Of a stretch of 64,000 nt of DNA, positions 1 to 10,812 are shown piece after piece. Source of the stretch: Caecitellus pseudoparvulus. Taxonomy: Eukaryota > Bigyra: Bicosoecida. Every line of letters begins with the position of its first letter. Position 1 is the stretch's first letter. The notes under the pieces were generated by a model. It had not been told where the DNA came from. It did not search any database and saw nothing but the letters and a program-made list of their open reading frames with translations. The stretch spans positions 372,001-436,000 of the forward strand of contig CBFFRQ010000030.1 of the NCBI GenBank assembly GCA_965644315.1, written 5' to 3'. Both the position numbers and the translations under genes were made by a program.

Positions 1-3000
1 CTGCCGCGTGCCAGCGGCCACCTGCGCACCGTTGGACAGCATGACTGCTGAATCCAACTGGATGGGGGTCGACCGAGAGTGCACAGAGCTTGCAGTGGCA
101 CTGGCTGCTCCAGCCCCTGTGCTGACTTGGACGGGAATGCTGTGCAACTCCTCAGCCCCCGTCACGAGATCGCGAGTGACGAGAGCTATCGTGCCGACAT
201 GGCTCCCAAGGTGAGGCAGGCTGTGCTGGTTGTAGTGCACTGTCACGTGCAACGCTGCCTGTGAGCCTGGCTGTGTTGCTCCCGAGTCAAGGAACGCCAC
301 CTCGCCCACACTCCGCGCCGCTTCGCTCTCCCAGAACAACCGCTGCTCAGCCACGCCCCCGCCCAAAGCTGGCACGGGCACACTGGAGATGCCAATGGAC
401 GCCCACTGAAGGGCACTGTGCTGGGAAGTCAAAGCTGCGAAGTCCGCACTGGCGTTGTGTGTTCCAGATGCACAGCTGGAGTTCTGACCTGGAGGTGTGA
501 GGCTGGCACTGTCCACATCCAGCACAGCTGCTCGCTGCACACGCATGGGCCCGGTGCCGAGGTTCGTCAAGTGCACGATGCCTTGGGCAAACACTGTCGG
601 CTGCGACGACGCCAGGCGGGGAGCTCGCAAGTCCTGAATGGACACGGAGCTGGGGCAGATGGACACCGTCGATACCAGCAGTCGCACAGGCACGGGGATC
701 ACCTCCCAGCTTGACGGCGCCCCAGCGACTTCCATGGCGATGGACACAGTGGCTGAGTGGAGCCCGGCTCGCAGCCCAGCCACCAATGCCTGCAGCTGCA
801 AGGTGCTGGTGCTGTGGGCGGGAACGGCAACCTGCACACAAGCATGGCCTGCCTGCATGGAAGTGGGCAAGACTTGAATGTTGGCAGAGCTGCAGGGCTG
901 TGCAGTTGCGGGTAGCGTGAGCCAACAGACATCGTGTGGAAGCAAGGCAAGCACCATGCCAGACCTGGCGCCAGTGTTGGACATTGTGATGCTCATGGTG
1001 CTCACGCCACCCGGCACAACTGAGCTGGGGCGCAGGAACTCAGTGATGGACTGAGGCGACAAGCTGAGCTTGGAAAGGCGCGCTTCGATTGTGATGGGGA
1101 TGGAATCAAGCGCAGTCCCAGCCTCATCGCCCACCCTTGATACCGAGAGGGCGAAAGAGAACACAGCAGACACAGGGTGCGACTCCAATACTGCTGGAAG
1201 CGACACTTGGGTTGTCAAGGCGACTTCATGCACCTCACCGTTCGTGCTCAGTAGCTCTGCGCTGCCGCCTGGTTGCACTGCCACACTCGGCAGCAAGGCG
1301 AGGGTCTCCGGTGCAATGCTGGTCAGTGCTGCCTGCACCTCGGACGGTGCCGAGGATGCACAGACTGGCGCTTCTGGGCTGCAGGAGAGGTACGCCTGGT
1401 CGATCACTGCGCTTCCAAGTAGGCGAAGGGAAGCAGTCCACCGGGCTGACGTTGCCCCGATGCGCAGAATGAGAGGCAGACTTGTGCTCGAGTTGGACAC
1501 ATCGTGAAGCTCAACCCGAGGAGGCTGGCGGGGCAGGAACAGTGCATGCCAGATGGTGTCGCTCTGGAGCTGCTCGCTCAATTGTGCTGTGCTGGTGCTG
1601 GGCAGGGCAGTTGGGGAAGCACTGCTTGTGGCCGCTGCAGATGTGGTGGGTGTGGCTGTGGCCTGAGAAGTGCTTGACTCGGTTGGAGAGGGGGTGGTGG
1701 ACAGTGTGGCAGATGTGCTTGGCGTTGGCAAGCTCGGTGAAGAGCTGGATGCCGTGGCCGATGCAGTGCCCGATGCCGATTGAGTCAAAGTGCCCGAGGC
1801 CGATGGCGACACAGTACCCGAGACCGATGGAGTCACAGTCCTCGGTGGTGTGATTGAAGCTGTCTGAGTAGGAGACACAGAAGCAGTGACTGAAGCAGAT
1901 GAGGAGACGGATGAAGTCTGAGTCGGTGTGTTTGGCGCTGATGGAGAAACTGATCTGTTTGGAGTGCTACTCGGAGTTGCGCTCGGAGATGGTGATGGAG
2001 TTGGCAAGAAATGCACCGAACCTGCAGTGTACGGGAGCTCGTCATCACCAATGCTGTTGGTGTTGCCGTACCCCAGCTGCCCAGTAACTCCGTAGCCCCA
2101 GCACGTCACATTACCGCTGCTCAGCACAGCACAAGTGTGAGATTGCCCTGCTGTCACCTGTGTGGCAGTCACACCAGCACCCAGATTCACAGTGCCTGCA
2201 GTGTACGGGAGCTCGTCATCACCTATGTCGTTGGTGCTGCCATAGCCAAGTTGGCCAAAGTCGCCATCTCCCCAGCACATAACATCACCACTTGCCAACA
2301 GTGCGCATGTGTGGTCGTTTCCAGCAGAGACCTGTGAGGCAGTGATACCGCTGCCAAGGCCCACAGTGCCTGCAGTGACAGGGTGCTCATTGTCGCCAAT
2401 ATGGTTGGTGTTGCCGTACCCAAGCTGCCCATCCGAGCCGAACCCCCAACACATTACACTTCCCCCGGTCAACAGGACACACGTATGCGCATTCCCAGCT
2501 GTCACCTGCACTGCAGTGATGCCACTGCCAAGGTTCACAGTACCAGCAGTGTATGGGTGCTCATCATCGCCGATATTAGAAGTGTGGCCATAGCCAAGCA
2601 CACCATAGTCACCTATTCCCCAGCACATGACATCACCGCTGGCCAACAGCGCACACGTGTGAGCGCCCCCAGCAGATAATTGAGTGACAGATACCCCACT
2701 TCCAAGGTCCACAGTGCCTGCAGAAGAAGGGTGCTCATCGTCTCCAATGTTGTTCATGTTGCCGTACCCAAGGCAACCATAAAATGCCTGTCCCCAGCAC
2801 ATAACGTCGCCGCTGGTCAGCAACGCGCAAGTGTGTGCCACCCCAGCTGTCACTTGCACGGCAGTAACGCCACTGCCAATATCAACAGCGCCAACCGCTG
2901 AAGGGTGTTCGTTGTCTCCAATATTTTCGGTGTTGCCGTAACCCAGACGTCCACCTGCTCCAGAGCCCCAGCACACAACAGCTCCAGTCTTGAGCAAACC

Positions 3001-3429
3001 GCAAGTATGATAAAAACCCGCCACAATCCATTCTGGGGTTCCAACAACCCCCACCTGGATTGCCCCCGCAGTGTAGGGTTCCTCGTCGTCGCCCACGTAG
3101 TTGATATTGCCGTATCCAAGGCGACCGAAGCTCCCAGCTCCCCAACATCGAAACTCACCTCCAAAGCAGGTGCAGGTGTGCTCCCGACCGGCAGAGACAT
3201 TGAAGCCTTGCGACCCAGCCCCTGATAACCGACGAACATGTCTACCATAAAATCCTCCCTCTCCGCCATCAACCAGCACTTGCTTGGCGCGAGCGTGGCA
3301 AATGCCCACCAAAGCGCAAGTCAAGGCGAACGCCAGATAACCAGTTCTGCCACCTGCATGCTGCTGTGGGCTGCCGCGCTTGGCAAGCGCAGCCTGACGT
3401 TCAAGGGCGCTGTCCCAAGGAGTTATCAT
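1..3429 (-). CDS. Secreted or membrane-anchored seven-repeat RCC1 propeller protein, 3' end outside window
   Basis: The frame stays open from an ATG at 3427-3429 down to position 1 (about 1,143 residues seen, C-terminus missing). Residues about 30-44 form a hydrophobic stretch (TGYLAFALTCALVGI) after a polar N-terminus, as in a signal peptide or anchor. From about residue 80 to 471 come seven 58-residue RCC1 repeats with the core HTCALLASGDVMCWG and a LGYGN motif, enough for one seven-bladed propeller. A Ser/Thr/Pro-rich linker follows (about 471-620), then a beta-rich region of unknown type. RCC1 repeats are a general binding scaffold. The paired Cys in each repeat (HTC...CWG), the signal sequence and the mucin-like linker suggest a cell-surface or secreted role rather than a Ran exchange factor; this is inference. 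No intron is visible. Confidence 0.8.
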   Translation of the reverse strand, partial: MITPWDSALERQAALAKRGSPQQHAGGRTGYLAFALTCALVGICHARAKQVLVDGGEGGFYGRHVRRLSGAGSQGFNVSAGREHTCTCFGGEFRCWGAGSFGRLGYGNINYVGDDEEPYTAGAIQVGVVGTPEWIVAGFYHTCGLLKTGAVVCWGSGAGGRLGYGNTENIGDNEHPSAVGAVDIGSGVTAVQVTAGVAHTCALLTSGDVMCWGQAFYGCLGYGNMNNIGDDEHPSSAGTVDLGSGVSVTQLSAGGAHTCALLASGDVMCWGIGDYGVLGYGHTSNIGDDEHPYTAGTVNLGSGITAVQVTAGNAHTCVLLTGGSVMCWGFGSDGQLGYGNTNHIGDNEHPVTAGTVGLGSGITASQVSAGNDHTCALLASGDVMCWGDGDFGQLGYGSTNDIGDDELPYTAGTVNLGAGVTATQVTAGQSHTCAVLSSGNVTCWGYGVTGQLGYGNTNSIGDDELPYTAGSVHFLPTPSPSPSATPSSTPNRSVSPSAPNTPTQTSSVSSSASVTASVSPTQTASITPPRTVTPSVSGTVSPSASGTLTQSASGTASATASSSSPSLPTPSTSATLSTTPSPTESSTSQATATPTTSAAATSSASPTALPSTSTAQLSEQLQSDTIWHALFLPRQPPRVELHDVSNSSTSLPLILRIGATSARWTASLRLLGSAVIDQAYLSCSPEAPVCASSAPSEVQAALTSIAPETLALLPSVAVQPGGSAELLSTNGEVHEVALTTQVSLPAVLESHPVSAVFSFALSVSRVGDEAGTALDSIPITIEARLSKLSLSPQSITEFLRPSSVVPGGVSTMSITMSNTGARSGMVLALLPHDVCWLTLPATAQPCSSANIQVLPTSMQAGHACVQVAVPAHSTSTLQLQALVAGLRAGLHSATVSIAMEVAGAPSSWEVIPVPVRLLVSTVSICPSSVSIQDLRAPRLASSQPTVFAQGIVHLTNLGTGPMRVQRAAVLDVDSASLTPPGQNSSCASGTHNASADFAALTSQHSALQWASIGISSVPVPALGGGVAEQRLFWESEAARSVGEVAFLDSGATQPGSQAALHVTVHYNQHSLPHLGSHVGTIALVTRDLVTGAEELHSIPVQVSTGAGAASATASSVHSRSTPIQLDSAVMLSNGAQVAAGTRQ
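2010..3200 (-). repeat. Seven tandem 174-bp RCC1 repeats
   Basis: The unit is 58 codons (174 bp). Some neighbouring copies are nearly identical over 30 bp or more, for example around 2021 and 2195. This points to recent duplication or gene conversion between blades. Other copies are more diverged, such as the first, which has HTCTCFGGEFRCWG. Confidence 0.8.
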
Positions 3430-5215
3430 TGCAAGGTCAAGCCTGTTCGTGGTTCGCGTGGCTGCAAGCCCTCGCCCATGCGAGGAACGTGCGGTGCTAG
3501 TGCGAGCTGGTGTGATGCCGCAGCAACCTGCAGCGTGGCTGAGTTCCGTCGTGAGCTGCGAAATCCAATGTTGAGGGGCAAGCTGCTTCACCCTCAGTAT
3601 CCCCAGTACTACCTCTCCTCTATATCTGAAGCTCAGACTCGGGCACGCTACGCGCACGACAAACGCGTCCGACAAAAGACGCGGACGTGCGCAGCCCTCT
3701 CTCGCAGATGGCCACACCACTCAACCGGTGCACGCTGAGCAGGCAGCAAACAAAGCTCGCTGATAGCAATGCACGAGTCAAGTTTCATGTTTTCGCATTC
3801 GGGGCAGATGTAGAATTTGCGAGGGGTCCTTCGATGCGAGCATCAAGGGGCGCTCGCTTGGATGGTGCGTGTGGAGCCTGGCTGGTCGGCTGTCAGCCGC
3901 ACACTTCCTGCCACCCGGGCAAGACACGCAGCAAGGAGCACACCGAGCAAGTTTCAAAAACCAAAACAACGAGAGGGCTGCATCAAGCCCTCGTCCTTGT
4001 CTTGAATAGCTCTCCAAGGCATTGGCAAGCTGCAACGGAAGGATCATAGAGAGCAGGAGAACTGCGCCTCAACAGCTGATGTTCGCGCCACAGCGCAAAG
4101 GAGCCGCATGTTCACAGTGATCTTGCTTCGATCCTGGCCAGGCGTGAAGTCGGGGCGCTGTATACGGCCCAGGGGCAAGAATCCTCGAGACTCCCCTCGA
4201 CACGACTGATCCCACTGGCGTTGATCGAGGCGCACCGATCTCCGCCGCGAATGAAGCGTTCAAACACACTTCCGCAGCCGCCTGCCCTTCAGACGCCTCT
4301 TTCATCTTCCATGCGTCGCCCTCCCTTTCCCAAAATCACGGTGCGTCCTATGCTGCGCACAGCACCGCTGCACAATCTCGTCACCATACCAAAGCAATTT
4401 CCGCAGCGGGGCCGAAGCTCTCCACCTCGTTTCTTGGCCAACCAAGGCAAAAGCTACTTGATCGTGACCTCTGCGACTGAATTTCTCAGGTGTATACCAC
4501 CTGGCGTGTGTAATTACGTCATCAGTTGTGTTTTCTGCCACAAAGCGCGAAAATGAACAAGGAGACTATAAATCTGGCGAAGCGACAGCGTCCCCGACTC
4601 TGCGCAAAGACCGTTTTCAGCTACGTCTTTGAATCTTCACGCAGTGCATCAAACAACCGGCTATTCTTCGCGACGAAATGAGCACTGGAGCTTGCCGTGC
4701 GTAGATTTGGCTTCTTTGAGGCTGCATTCCCTCAATAAAAGGTTGCTCTCATAGCTCGCCTTGCGCGGACAGTGCCAGAACCTTATCGTAGGGTTCGCGA
4801 GAGTCTTCAAACTCGCCGCTGGCGAAGGCAAGGGCTTGGGTACCATCCTGAGGTACAAACGCGAGAAGTGTGAACCCTAGGCATGTCGAGGGGCCAACCT
4901 GTCTCAACAAACACGACACTAACAGACCCACATTGCCTGGCAAGAATCGCCACCAGCCCCCCACTCCGTCTCGGCCAACTCAAACATAAACCAGAAGGAG
5001 CGACCACTAACTTTGCAAGCGGACCATTCCATGCCATCCATCGCCAACTGCGCACCTCCAGTAAAGCTGTGGCATGCGTGACAAAGGTGTTTGACTCAAA
5101 ATGCGGCCCACAGCGACGCCGTTGAATGCGGAAGCAGCACAGTACATTACATAACAAATACGAGCACACCCAAGACACCTGTAGCTGAGGGCGGCAGCGG
5201 AGTCACGGGCCATGG
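3430..5215. other. 1.8 kb non-coding stretch between the RCC1 gene and eIF4A
   Basis: This stretch holds the promoter side of the RCC1 gene (minus, starts 3429) and the 3' side of eIF4A (minus, stop 5216-5218). I could not assemble a protein-like reading frame from the short open frames on either strand. The part from about 4250 to 4760 is visibly richer in A/T than the rest of the window. It contains a TATA-like element (ctataaat) near 4566. I saw no tRNA, snRNA or rRNA signature. An untranslated RNA or long UTRs are possible. Confidence 0.4.
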
Positions 5216-6920
5216 TTACAGGCAGTCATCGAAAGACTCAGGCAACTCCTCGATCTGGGCGTGGTAGAAGTCTTCGATTTCGTGCAAGAAGTGGGCGTCC
5301 TGGTCTGTGATGAGGTTGATGGCGACACCCTTGCGGCCCCACCGCCCGGAGCGCCCGATGCGGTGGATGTAGCTCTCGTGTTTCATGGGCAGGTTGTAGT
5401 TGACGACGATGGACACCTGCTGCACGTCAATGCCGCGGGCCAGGAGGTCGGTGGTGATGAGGACGCGGGAGGCACCGGAGCGGAACTCCTGCATGACCGC
5501 CTCGCGGTCGCGCTGCTCCATCTCGCCGTGCGTGCAAGAGACGGTGAAGTCTTTGGACTCCATGCACCCGACCAGCCAGTCCACCTTCCGGCGGGTGTTG
5601 CAGTAGATGATGCTCTGGCTGATGGTCATGCTCTTGTACAGGTCGCACAGGGCGTCGAACTTGGCCGCCTCGCGGTCCACCTTGATGTAGAACTGCTTGA
5701 TGCCGTCCAGCGTCAGCTCCTGGCGCTTGACCAGAATGTAAGCTGTATCTCGCATGAACCTGTTGGTCAGCTCCAGGGCCTCAGGCGGCATGGTGGCGGA
5801 GAACAGGGCCACCTGCATATCCTTGGGCAGGCCAACACAAAAGATCTCGTAGATCTGCTCCTTGAAGCCGCGGTCCAGCATCTGGTCGGCCTCGTCCAGG
5901 ATGAGCAGCTTCAGGTGGGACACCTCTAGGGCATACTGGCGCATCATGTCAAGGACTCGGCCGGGGGTGCCCACCACCACCTGGACGCCGGAGCGCAAGG
6001 CAGCGATGTCGTCCGCCCGCGACGTGCCACCGATGCACGTGTGCACCTTGATGGACATGTACGAGCCGATGCTGGCGACGACCGTGGTGATCTGTTCCGC
6101 CAGCTCTCGGGAGGGGGCCAGGATGAGTGCTTGTGTGTGGGGTGACGCCTGGTCGATGCGCTGCAGCATGCCGATGGTGAAGGTGCCGGTTTTGCCAGTG
6201 CCAGATTGGGCCTGTGGTGGAGGGTGCATGTGTGAGCACAGTGAAGCGCTTGAGCGGTGGGAGGAGGTGGAGGTGCCCCAGCCTGCCGCCGCCGTGGCGA
6301 GGTGCCAGCAGCCAGCGCTGCCCAAACGCCGCCTCTTCTCTTCCTGCTCACATCCCGGCACAGCACGCACCTGTGCGACAGTGTCACGACCGGCAATGAT
6401 GGGCATGATTGCGCGCTGTTGGATGGGCGACGGCTTCTCGAAGCCGTGTGCTGTGTGGGGAGGGGGGGGTGGAAGGCGCCGTGCCGTTCCTGCTTCGCGA
6501 CAAGGCTACGTCCACCACCTCACGCACCGACGATGCCACGCTGTGGAGGGGGAGCAAGTGTGAGCACAGTGCAGTGAGAGCAGTTAGTTTTTCTGGCCAC
6601 CGCCCAGCACAGGGTGCTGCCACGAGCGTGGCCGGGGTGGGGATGGTCAGCGTGGCCTTCGCGGCAACAGTTGCGAGACACGACACGCCGGCGCCACGCT
6701 GGAGCCCCTGCAGCAGCGACGCGCCCACGCACTAGGAGGTCGTCCTTGAGACCCATGTCGTCAAAGGACTGCACGACTGTGACTTTATTGCTCTTCCCAC
6801 TGCCGCACTCGTTCACGGCAGGTGTGGCCTCTGCATGACCACGGGGTGGTGGTGGTGCGCTCACGCGCGAGGAAGGGTGCCGTTGCACGCACGGGTTTGG
6901 TGTGGCGCGGCGGCAGCCAT
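5216..6920 (-). CDS. eIF4A: eIF4A, DEAD-box RNA helicase of translation initiation
   Basis: ATP-dependent RNA helicase that unwinds mRNA 5' leaders as part of eIF4F in the cytosol. Five exons: 6893-6920, 6733-6830, 6528-6540, 6371-6450 and 5216-6211, giving about 404 aa, a normal eIF4A length. All DEAD-box motifs are present in order: Q motif ([10 protein letters not shown]), [36 protein letters not shown] and [10 protein letters not shown]. The third exon is only 13 nt and encodes RGIV plus one base; it restores the invariant block between DDLL and the Q motif. All four introns (62, 192, 77 and 159 bp) start with GTGCGT. The C-terminus [11 protein letters not shown] fits eIF4A better than the nuclear paralogue eIF4A3, though FAL1/eIF4A3 cannot be fully excluded. 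The ATG was chosen because exon 1 splices in phase to the conserved N-terminus. Confidence 0.93.
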
Positions 6921-7357
6921 GATTGGGAATGGGTGCTGGGGTTGGGGGTTGAAGTTGTGTGCTGAGATGGGCTTGAAGAGGGGGGTGAGACTTCGAATAC
7001 TGTGAAAAGGAACTGGCATTGAAATCTGGGGCGCTCTGGGCCAGTGAGTGGGGCGAGTGCAGGGGGGGGGGCGTGCCACCCCCCACTCCCATGGGACCCT
7101 TGGTTGGGAAGGCTTTGTTTTGAGTGCGCAGAAGACGGGCTGGGGGGTAGCGAGGAAGTGATGAGAGTGGAGCGAGGAGTGGTCAGGCGCTGCCAGGTAT
7201 GATTCGCAGCGGCGCACCCGCGGGCCAAACTCGAAATGCCACCAGTCACTGCCACGTGTTTTAAGATCCTCAGGCTTTCTCCCCTACGCCATCGTGTCCT
7301 TCGCACGAGTGCTTGTTGGAGGAATCCTGACGTCAGGCCAGGCAAGCGCAGCGAAGT
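6921..7357. promoter_or_regulatory. Divergent promoter region between eIF4A and the 167-aa membrane protein gene
   Basis: This 437 bp region separates the start codons of two divergent genes. It contains a perfect palindromic CRE/bZIP-type site, TGACGTCA, at 7328-7335, 22 bp before the ATG at 7358. Open frames reading through it on the minus strand are proline-rich and not protein-like. Assignment as a promoter is from position; the bZIP site is a sequence match only. Confidence 0.4.
7328..7335. promoter_or_regulatory. Palindromic CRE/bZIP-type site
   Basis: TGACGTCA, a full palindrome, lies 22 bp upstream of the ATG of the 167-aa membrane protein gene and about 410 bp from the eIF4A start. 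The match is exact, but one site in a GC-rich region is weak evidence for use. Confidence 0.3.
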
Positions 7358-7937
7358 ATGAGCCACTCTGAGTTTCTTGGCTCCTTCCGGGCCGTGAAGT
7401 TCACAGGGAACCGTTTCCTGGATGGCTACATCAAGGCTCGTGCCAGCTTATATCGTGGGCAAGGATGGAGGTACACGCAGCCATGGTTCTTGCGCCCAGA
7501 TGCCCGCCAGACAGCCGTGAGTGGCGTCCGCGTTGCACGCGAAACGCCGGGCGCCAGCCTTTCACCCCTCTCCCCGCTTGACTGGGTCGCAGATCGTGTT
7601 TGGTCTGGCAGGGAACCTTGCTCTGGTGTTTGTGGCCTTGCCCATGGCTGTGAACGCTGTTGTGGATTACAAGGCTGACGTAGCTGAGCAGAGCGAGTAC
7701 AGCCGTGCCCACGCGGCTGTCACGCGGGAAATGGTGCTCACGTTGCTGAACGAGCAGCGTGCAGAGGAGGGGCTGCCCCCTGCAACGCACCTCCTTTGTG
7801 ACGACACCGTGCATGATGACCACCACGACGCAGGTCGCTCCGCTCTCGCCGACTTTGATGCGATATGGTGCCAGGTGGAGGAGAGCATGGCCAGCCAGGC
7901 TGAAGCACCGCCTCACCCAGCAACCGGGGAGCGTTGA
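7358..7937 (+). CDS. Small one-TM protein of unknown function
   Basis: Two exons, 7358-7516 and 7593-7937, joined in phase 0 across a 76 bp intron that starts GTGAGT and ends GCAG, giving 167 aa. The N-terminal half is basic and aromatic (FRAVKFTGNRFLDGYIKAR). Exon 2 opens with one clear membrane span (IVFGLAGNLALVFVALPMAV, about residues 54-73). The C-terminal half is acidic and soluble. The basic start, single span and size resemble small inner-mitochondrial-membrane accessory proteins, but I recognise no family and do not assign one. It is convergent with the downstream minus gene (134 bp between stops). Confidence 0.65.
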
Positions 7938-8070
7938 CGCCCAGACACATGCGCAGTTCACTGCCCGAGACAGAGGACGACGGCCTTTCACACCCACATG
8001 GACGTATTTGCCAGTCAGCGCGCATCAGGGCGTTAGAAGTGGTTGCGTCAGCTGACGAGCAGCTGACTGC

Positions 8071-10791
8071 TCAGCCTTGCAGCATCCACGCAGCTCGTGC
8101 GAGCGACGGGGCAGGGTGTGAGGCGCCACCCTTCCTCTGGCCTGCACGGCGCCCTGTGCGCCGTGTGTGTCGTGAGCTGCTGGCCGAGCCCCCCCCCTCA
8201 GCTTGCTCAGGCGCGGTGGCCGTGCTCACTGCCTTGCCTTGCGGGGAGGATGCGGCGAAGGCGGGGGGCGCAGGCTCCGGCGAGCGGCTTGCTGTGGCCC
8301 TGGAAGCGGTGGGGGGTTGCATGGGGATAGGCGTGTGTGGCGCGCTGTCGTCGCCCCCCTCGCCCCGCACGGCCAGCAGTGGTGAGGGGGGGGACCAGCC
8401 AAAGGCGGAGGCTGCGCCGAGGGCCGGCCGGTCTGGAGACACCCCTCCGCTGGGAGTCGTGCGCAATGAAGACATGGAACTGAGGCCGCCAGTCACTGCT
8501 GCTTGATCAGGGCTGCCCGTGGTGGGGCGAGGGCTGCTGTCTTGCGCTGGCAGCATGCGTTGCACGAAAGCCACGGCCTGCACGATGTTGAAGTCGGAGA
8601 TGCCGAAGGTGCCCATGCTGCGCCCAGAACTGCCCATGATGTCCCGCATGCCCTGCACTTCCTCTTGCAAGAAGTGCTCCAGAGCATGAGCCACCGCTGG
8701 CGCCCCTGCTCGCTGCGTGCTGGCGCGGAGCGTGACGAGGGCCAGCTGCACGAATGCGTTCGGGGGAGGGGCACTCAGCAGGGCATCCAGCAGGTCAAGG
8801 GAGAGGTTTGCAGGCGAAAACTCAAAAGCGTCCTGTGCACACGCCGCGCTGAGCCCGGTGACGGAGCTCGCGTCGGCCTGAGCAGCCGACTTTGCTGGTG
8901 AAACGCTCATGAAACGGAGCCCGGTTGTGCCAAGCAATTTCGCGTTCAGGGCGTGAGGGTCAGTGGAAATCCAAACCACAGGGAGGAAGCCAAATCGCCC
9001 CACGCTGTGCTTCACGCTTTTGGTGTGCATCATGATTTGCTTGCAGAAGTGGCCCCAGCGGCGGCTGGCCCTGCGTCTACAACGTCACCTGCGACTGAGT
9101 CCAGCCAGGCAGCAATGTCGGGCGACAGCCACTCATTCGTGTGCTCTGGTATGTGAGCCATGGTCCCAAGCAACGCCATTGCGAGGGCCGTCGCATCGCC
9201 AAGTGTCTCTGGGGCAGCGCTTCGCACTGGAACCCCTGGCGCGACCAGGGCTGGTGCTGTTGTCCGAAACGGGTGCACTTCCTCTGACCCACACCAGGAA
9301 CTGAGCACGCTCGCCAAGGATTCTGGTGCCGGCGCCCCTGCCAAAGTGGCGTGCAGGGCGGTTGTGGCTGTGCTCTGGAGGGCATGCACTGGCGAAGTGA
9401 AGATGCCGGCAAGTGACTTCGGCAGGCCTGCTGCAGCGCAGGGTGCATCACGGGTGTGTGCAAGGCGCAGCATGGCGCCAACCGCGGCAAGCCCGGGCAC
9501 GGTGGCTCGTCCAGGTTCGGCAGCCAGGCGAGTCAACGCTTGGCACTCCCGCTGCAGAGCTGCGACGCCTGCCTCGCCAGCTGCCAACAGTGACGATGTC
9601 GCGACTTCCCAGCCCTGCAGCGCAGCACTGCAAGGCTCTGGTAACGTGTCCAGTGCTATCAGTGCTGTCAGGCTGTGGGGTAGGCCTGCAGTTACACAGC
9701 GCAGGACCGCAGCCGTGGTGCAGTGCAGTAACTGCTCGTCAGCGGCGAGCAGCCCGCCAAGCTGTGGACGGGGGGAGTCAGCGCGCCAAATGTGCGGCAC
9801 TGGACACAACAGCGTTTGCAATTGCTGGTGTATGCGTTCATGCCAGGGAGGGGTCATGGGGGAGGCGAGTGGCTGCGTTGCCACCGTCCAAGTTGTGCGC
9901 TGCACCGCAGCAAGCAGTGCCGCGGCCCCCGTCGCACTCCAGGGGGTGACCCAGCACACGGACGGGCTTGCATGATTGGAAGCAGTGTGCTTTGTGCTCC
10001 GACTCGGCCGCTGCAGTGCCGACCAGAGGCAGGCTAGGACCAAGCTCAGCTCTCGTTGGCGGGCTGCCACTTGCAGCACATCTGTGCGAGTGCTCCAGCC
10101 ACCTGCCTGCTCCTCCACCGCAGCCAGAGCCCCTTCCAAGCGACGGAGCGGGAGGGACTGTGCACTGGACGTCGGTGGCCCTTTCGTTGACTGAGGTGTG
10201 GGCGCTGCCTGGCTATTCCACGAGAATCGCAGCAGGATGGCCAGCTGCGTGGCGGCCCACACGGCACCCAGCGCCTCCAAACTGCCCTCTACCTCTCCTC
10301 GTGGATTCAGCGCCATGCTGAGCACTGCATGCGGCGCAAGGGCACGGCGGTGGGAGCGTTGGCTTGGTGTTTGTTGCGGTCAGGGAAGCAGGTGCTGCAC
10401 GCACGGTATGTCACCATGGGGCGGCAGGTTCTGGGCTGGAGGATGGGGCCCCCTTTCGAGAGCCACGCCTTGAGAACTTCATGTCCTTCTTTCAATTGCT
10501 GGGGAGACGCGCCCGTCAGCACGGCTTTGTGCAGCTGCGCAGCACGGCGGCACAGGCAGGCAGGCGGTGGCCAGCCAGGCACTTGCCACGCAGAAGGCCC
10601 GCGAGTCGCACCTCCCGACACACGTCCTCAACAAATTGTCCCTCCGCTGATGCCACTTTGAGCTCCGCTGCTCCCTGGCATGCAGCCTCTGCAACCGTGG
10701 CAAACTGCATGGAAGTGTCTCCGCTGACATCGGGCAGACATCGAGCCGAAACGCCGCCGAAACGTGCAGACGCATCAGCATCTCCATCCAC
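8071..10791 (-). CDS. Alpha-helical repeat protein, possibly importin-beta/exportin-like
   Basis: Proposed exons are 10612-10791, 10405-10534, 9089-10324 and 8071-8894, in frame for about 789 aa. The first two introns (77 and 80 bp) have good GTGCG-type donors. The last (8895-9088) has a weaker GTGACG donor and is the least certain join. Without it, one frame stops at 9030-9032 and a second opens at ATG 9031-9033, overlapping as ATGA. The protein is rich in Ala/Leu helices resembling HEAT repeats. The N-terminus (FVEDVCRELHKAVL, then KEGHEVLKAWL) looks like the first repeat of importin-beta-family receptors. The last ~190 residues are disordered and Ser/Pro-rich. The start may instead be the Met at 10708-10710, which would leave a more normal gap to the divergent gene at 10813. 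Family assignment is tentative. Confidence 0.5.
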
Positions 10792-10812
10792 CTCCCTGCA
10801 CGCTGGGCAACG

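Noticed and set aside
5261-5929. Plus-strand open frame opposite eIF4A
   Set aside because: Asp/Val/Leu-rich shadow of conserved helicase codons; no family features.
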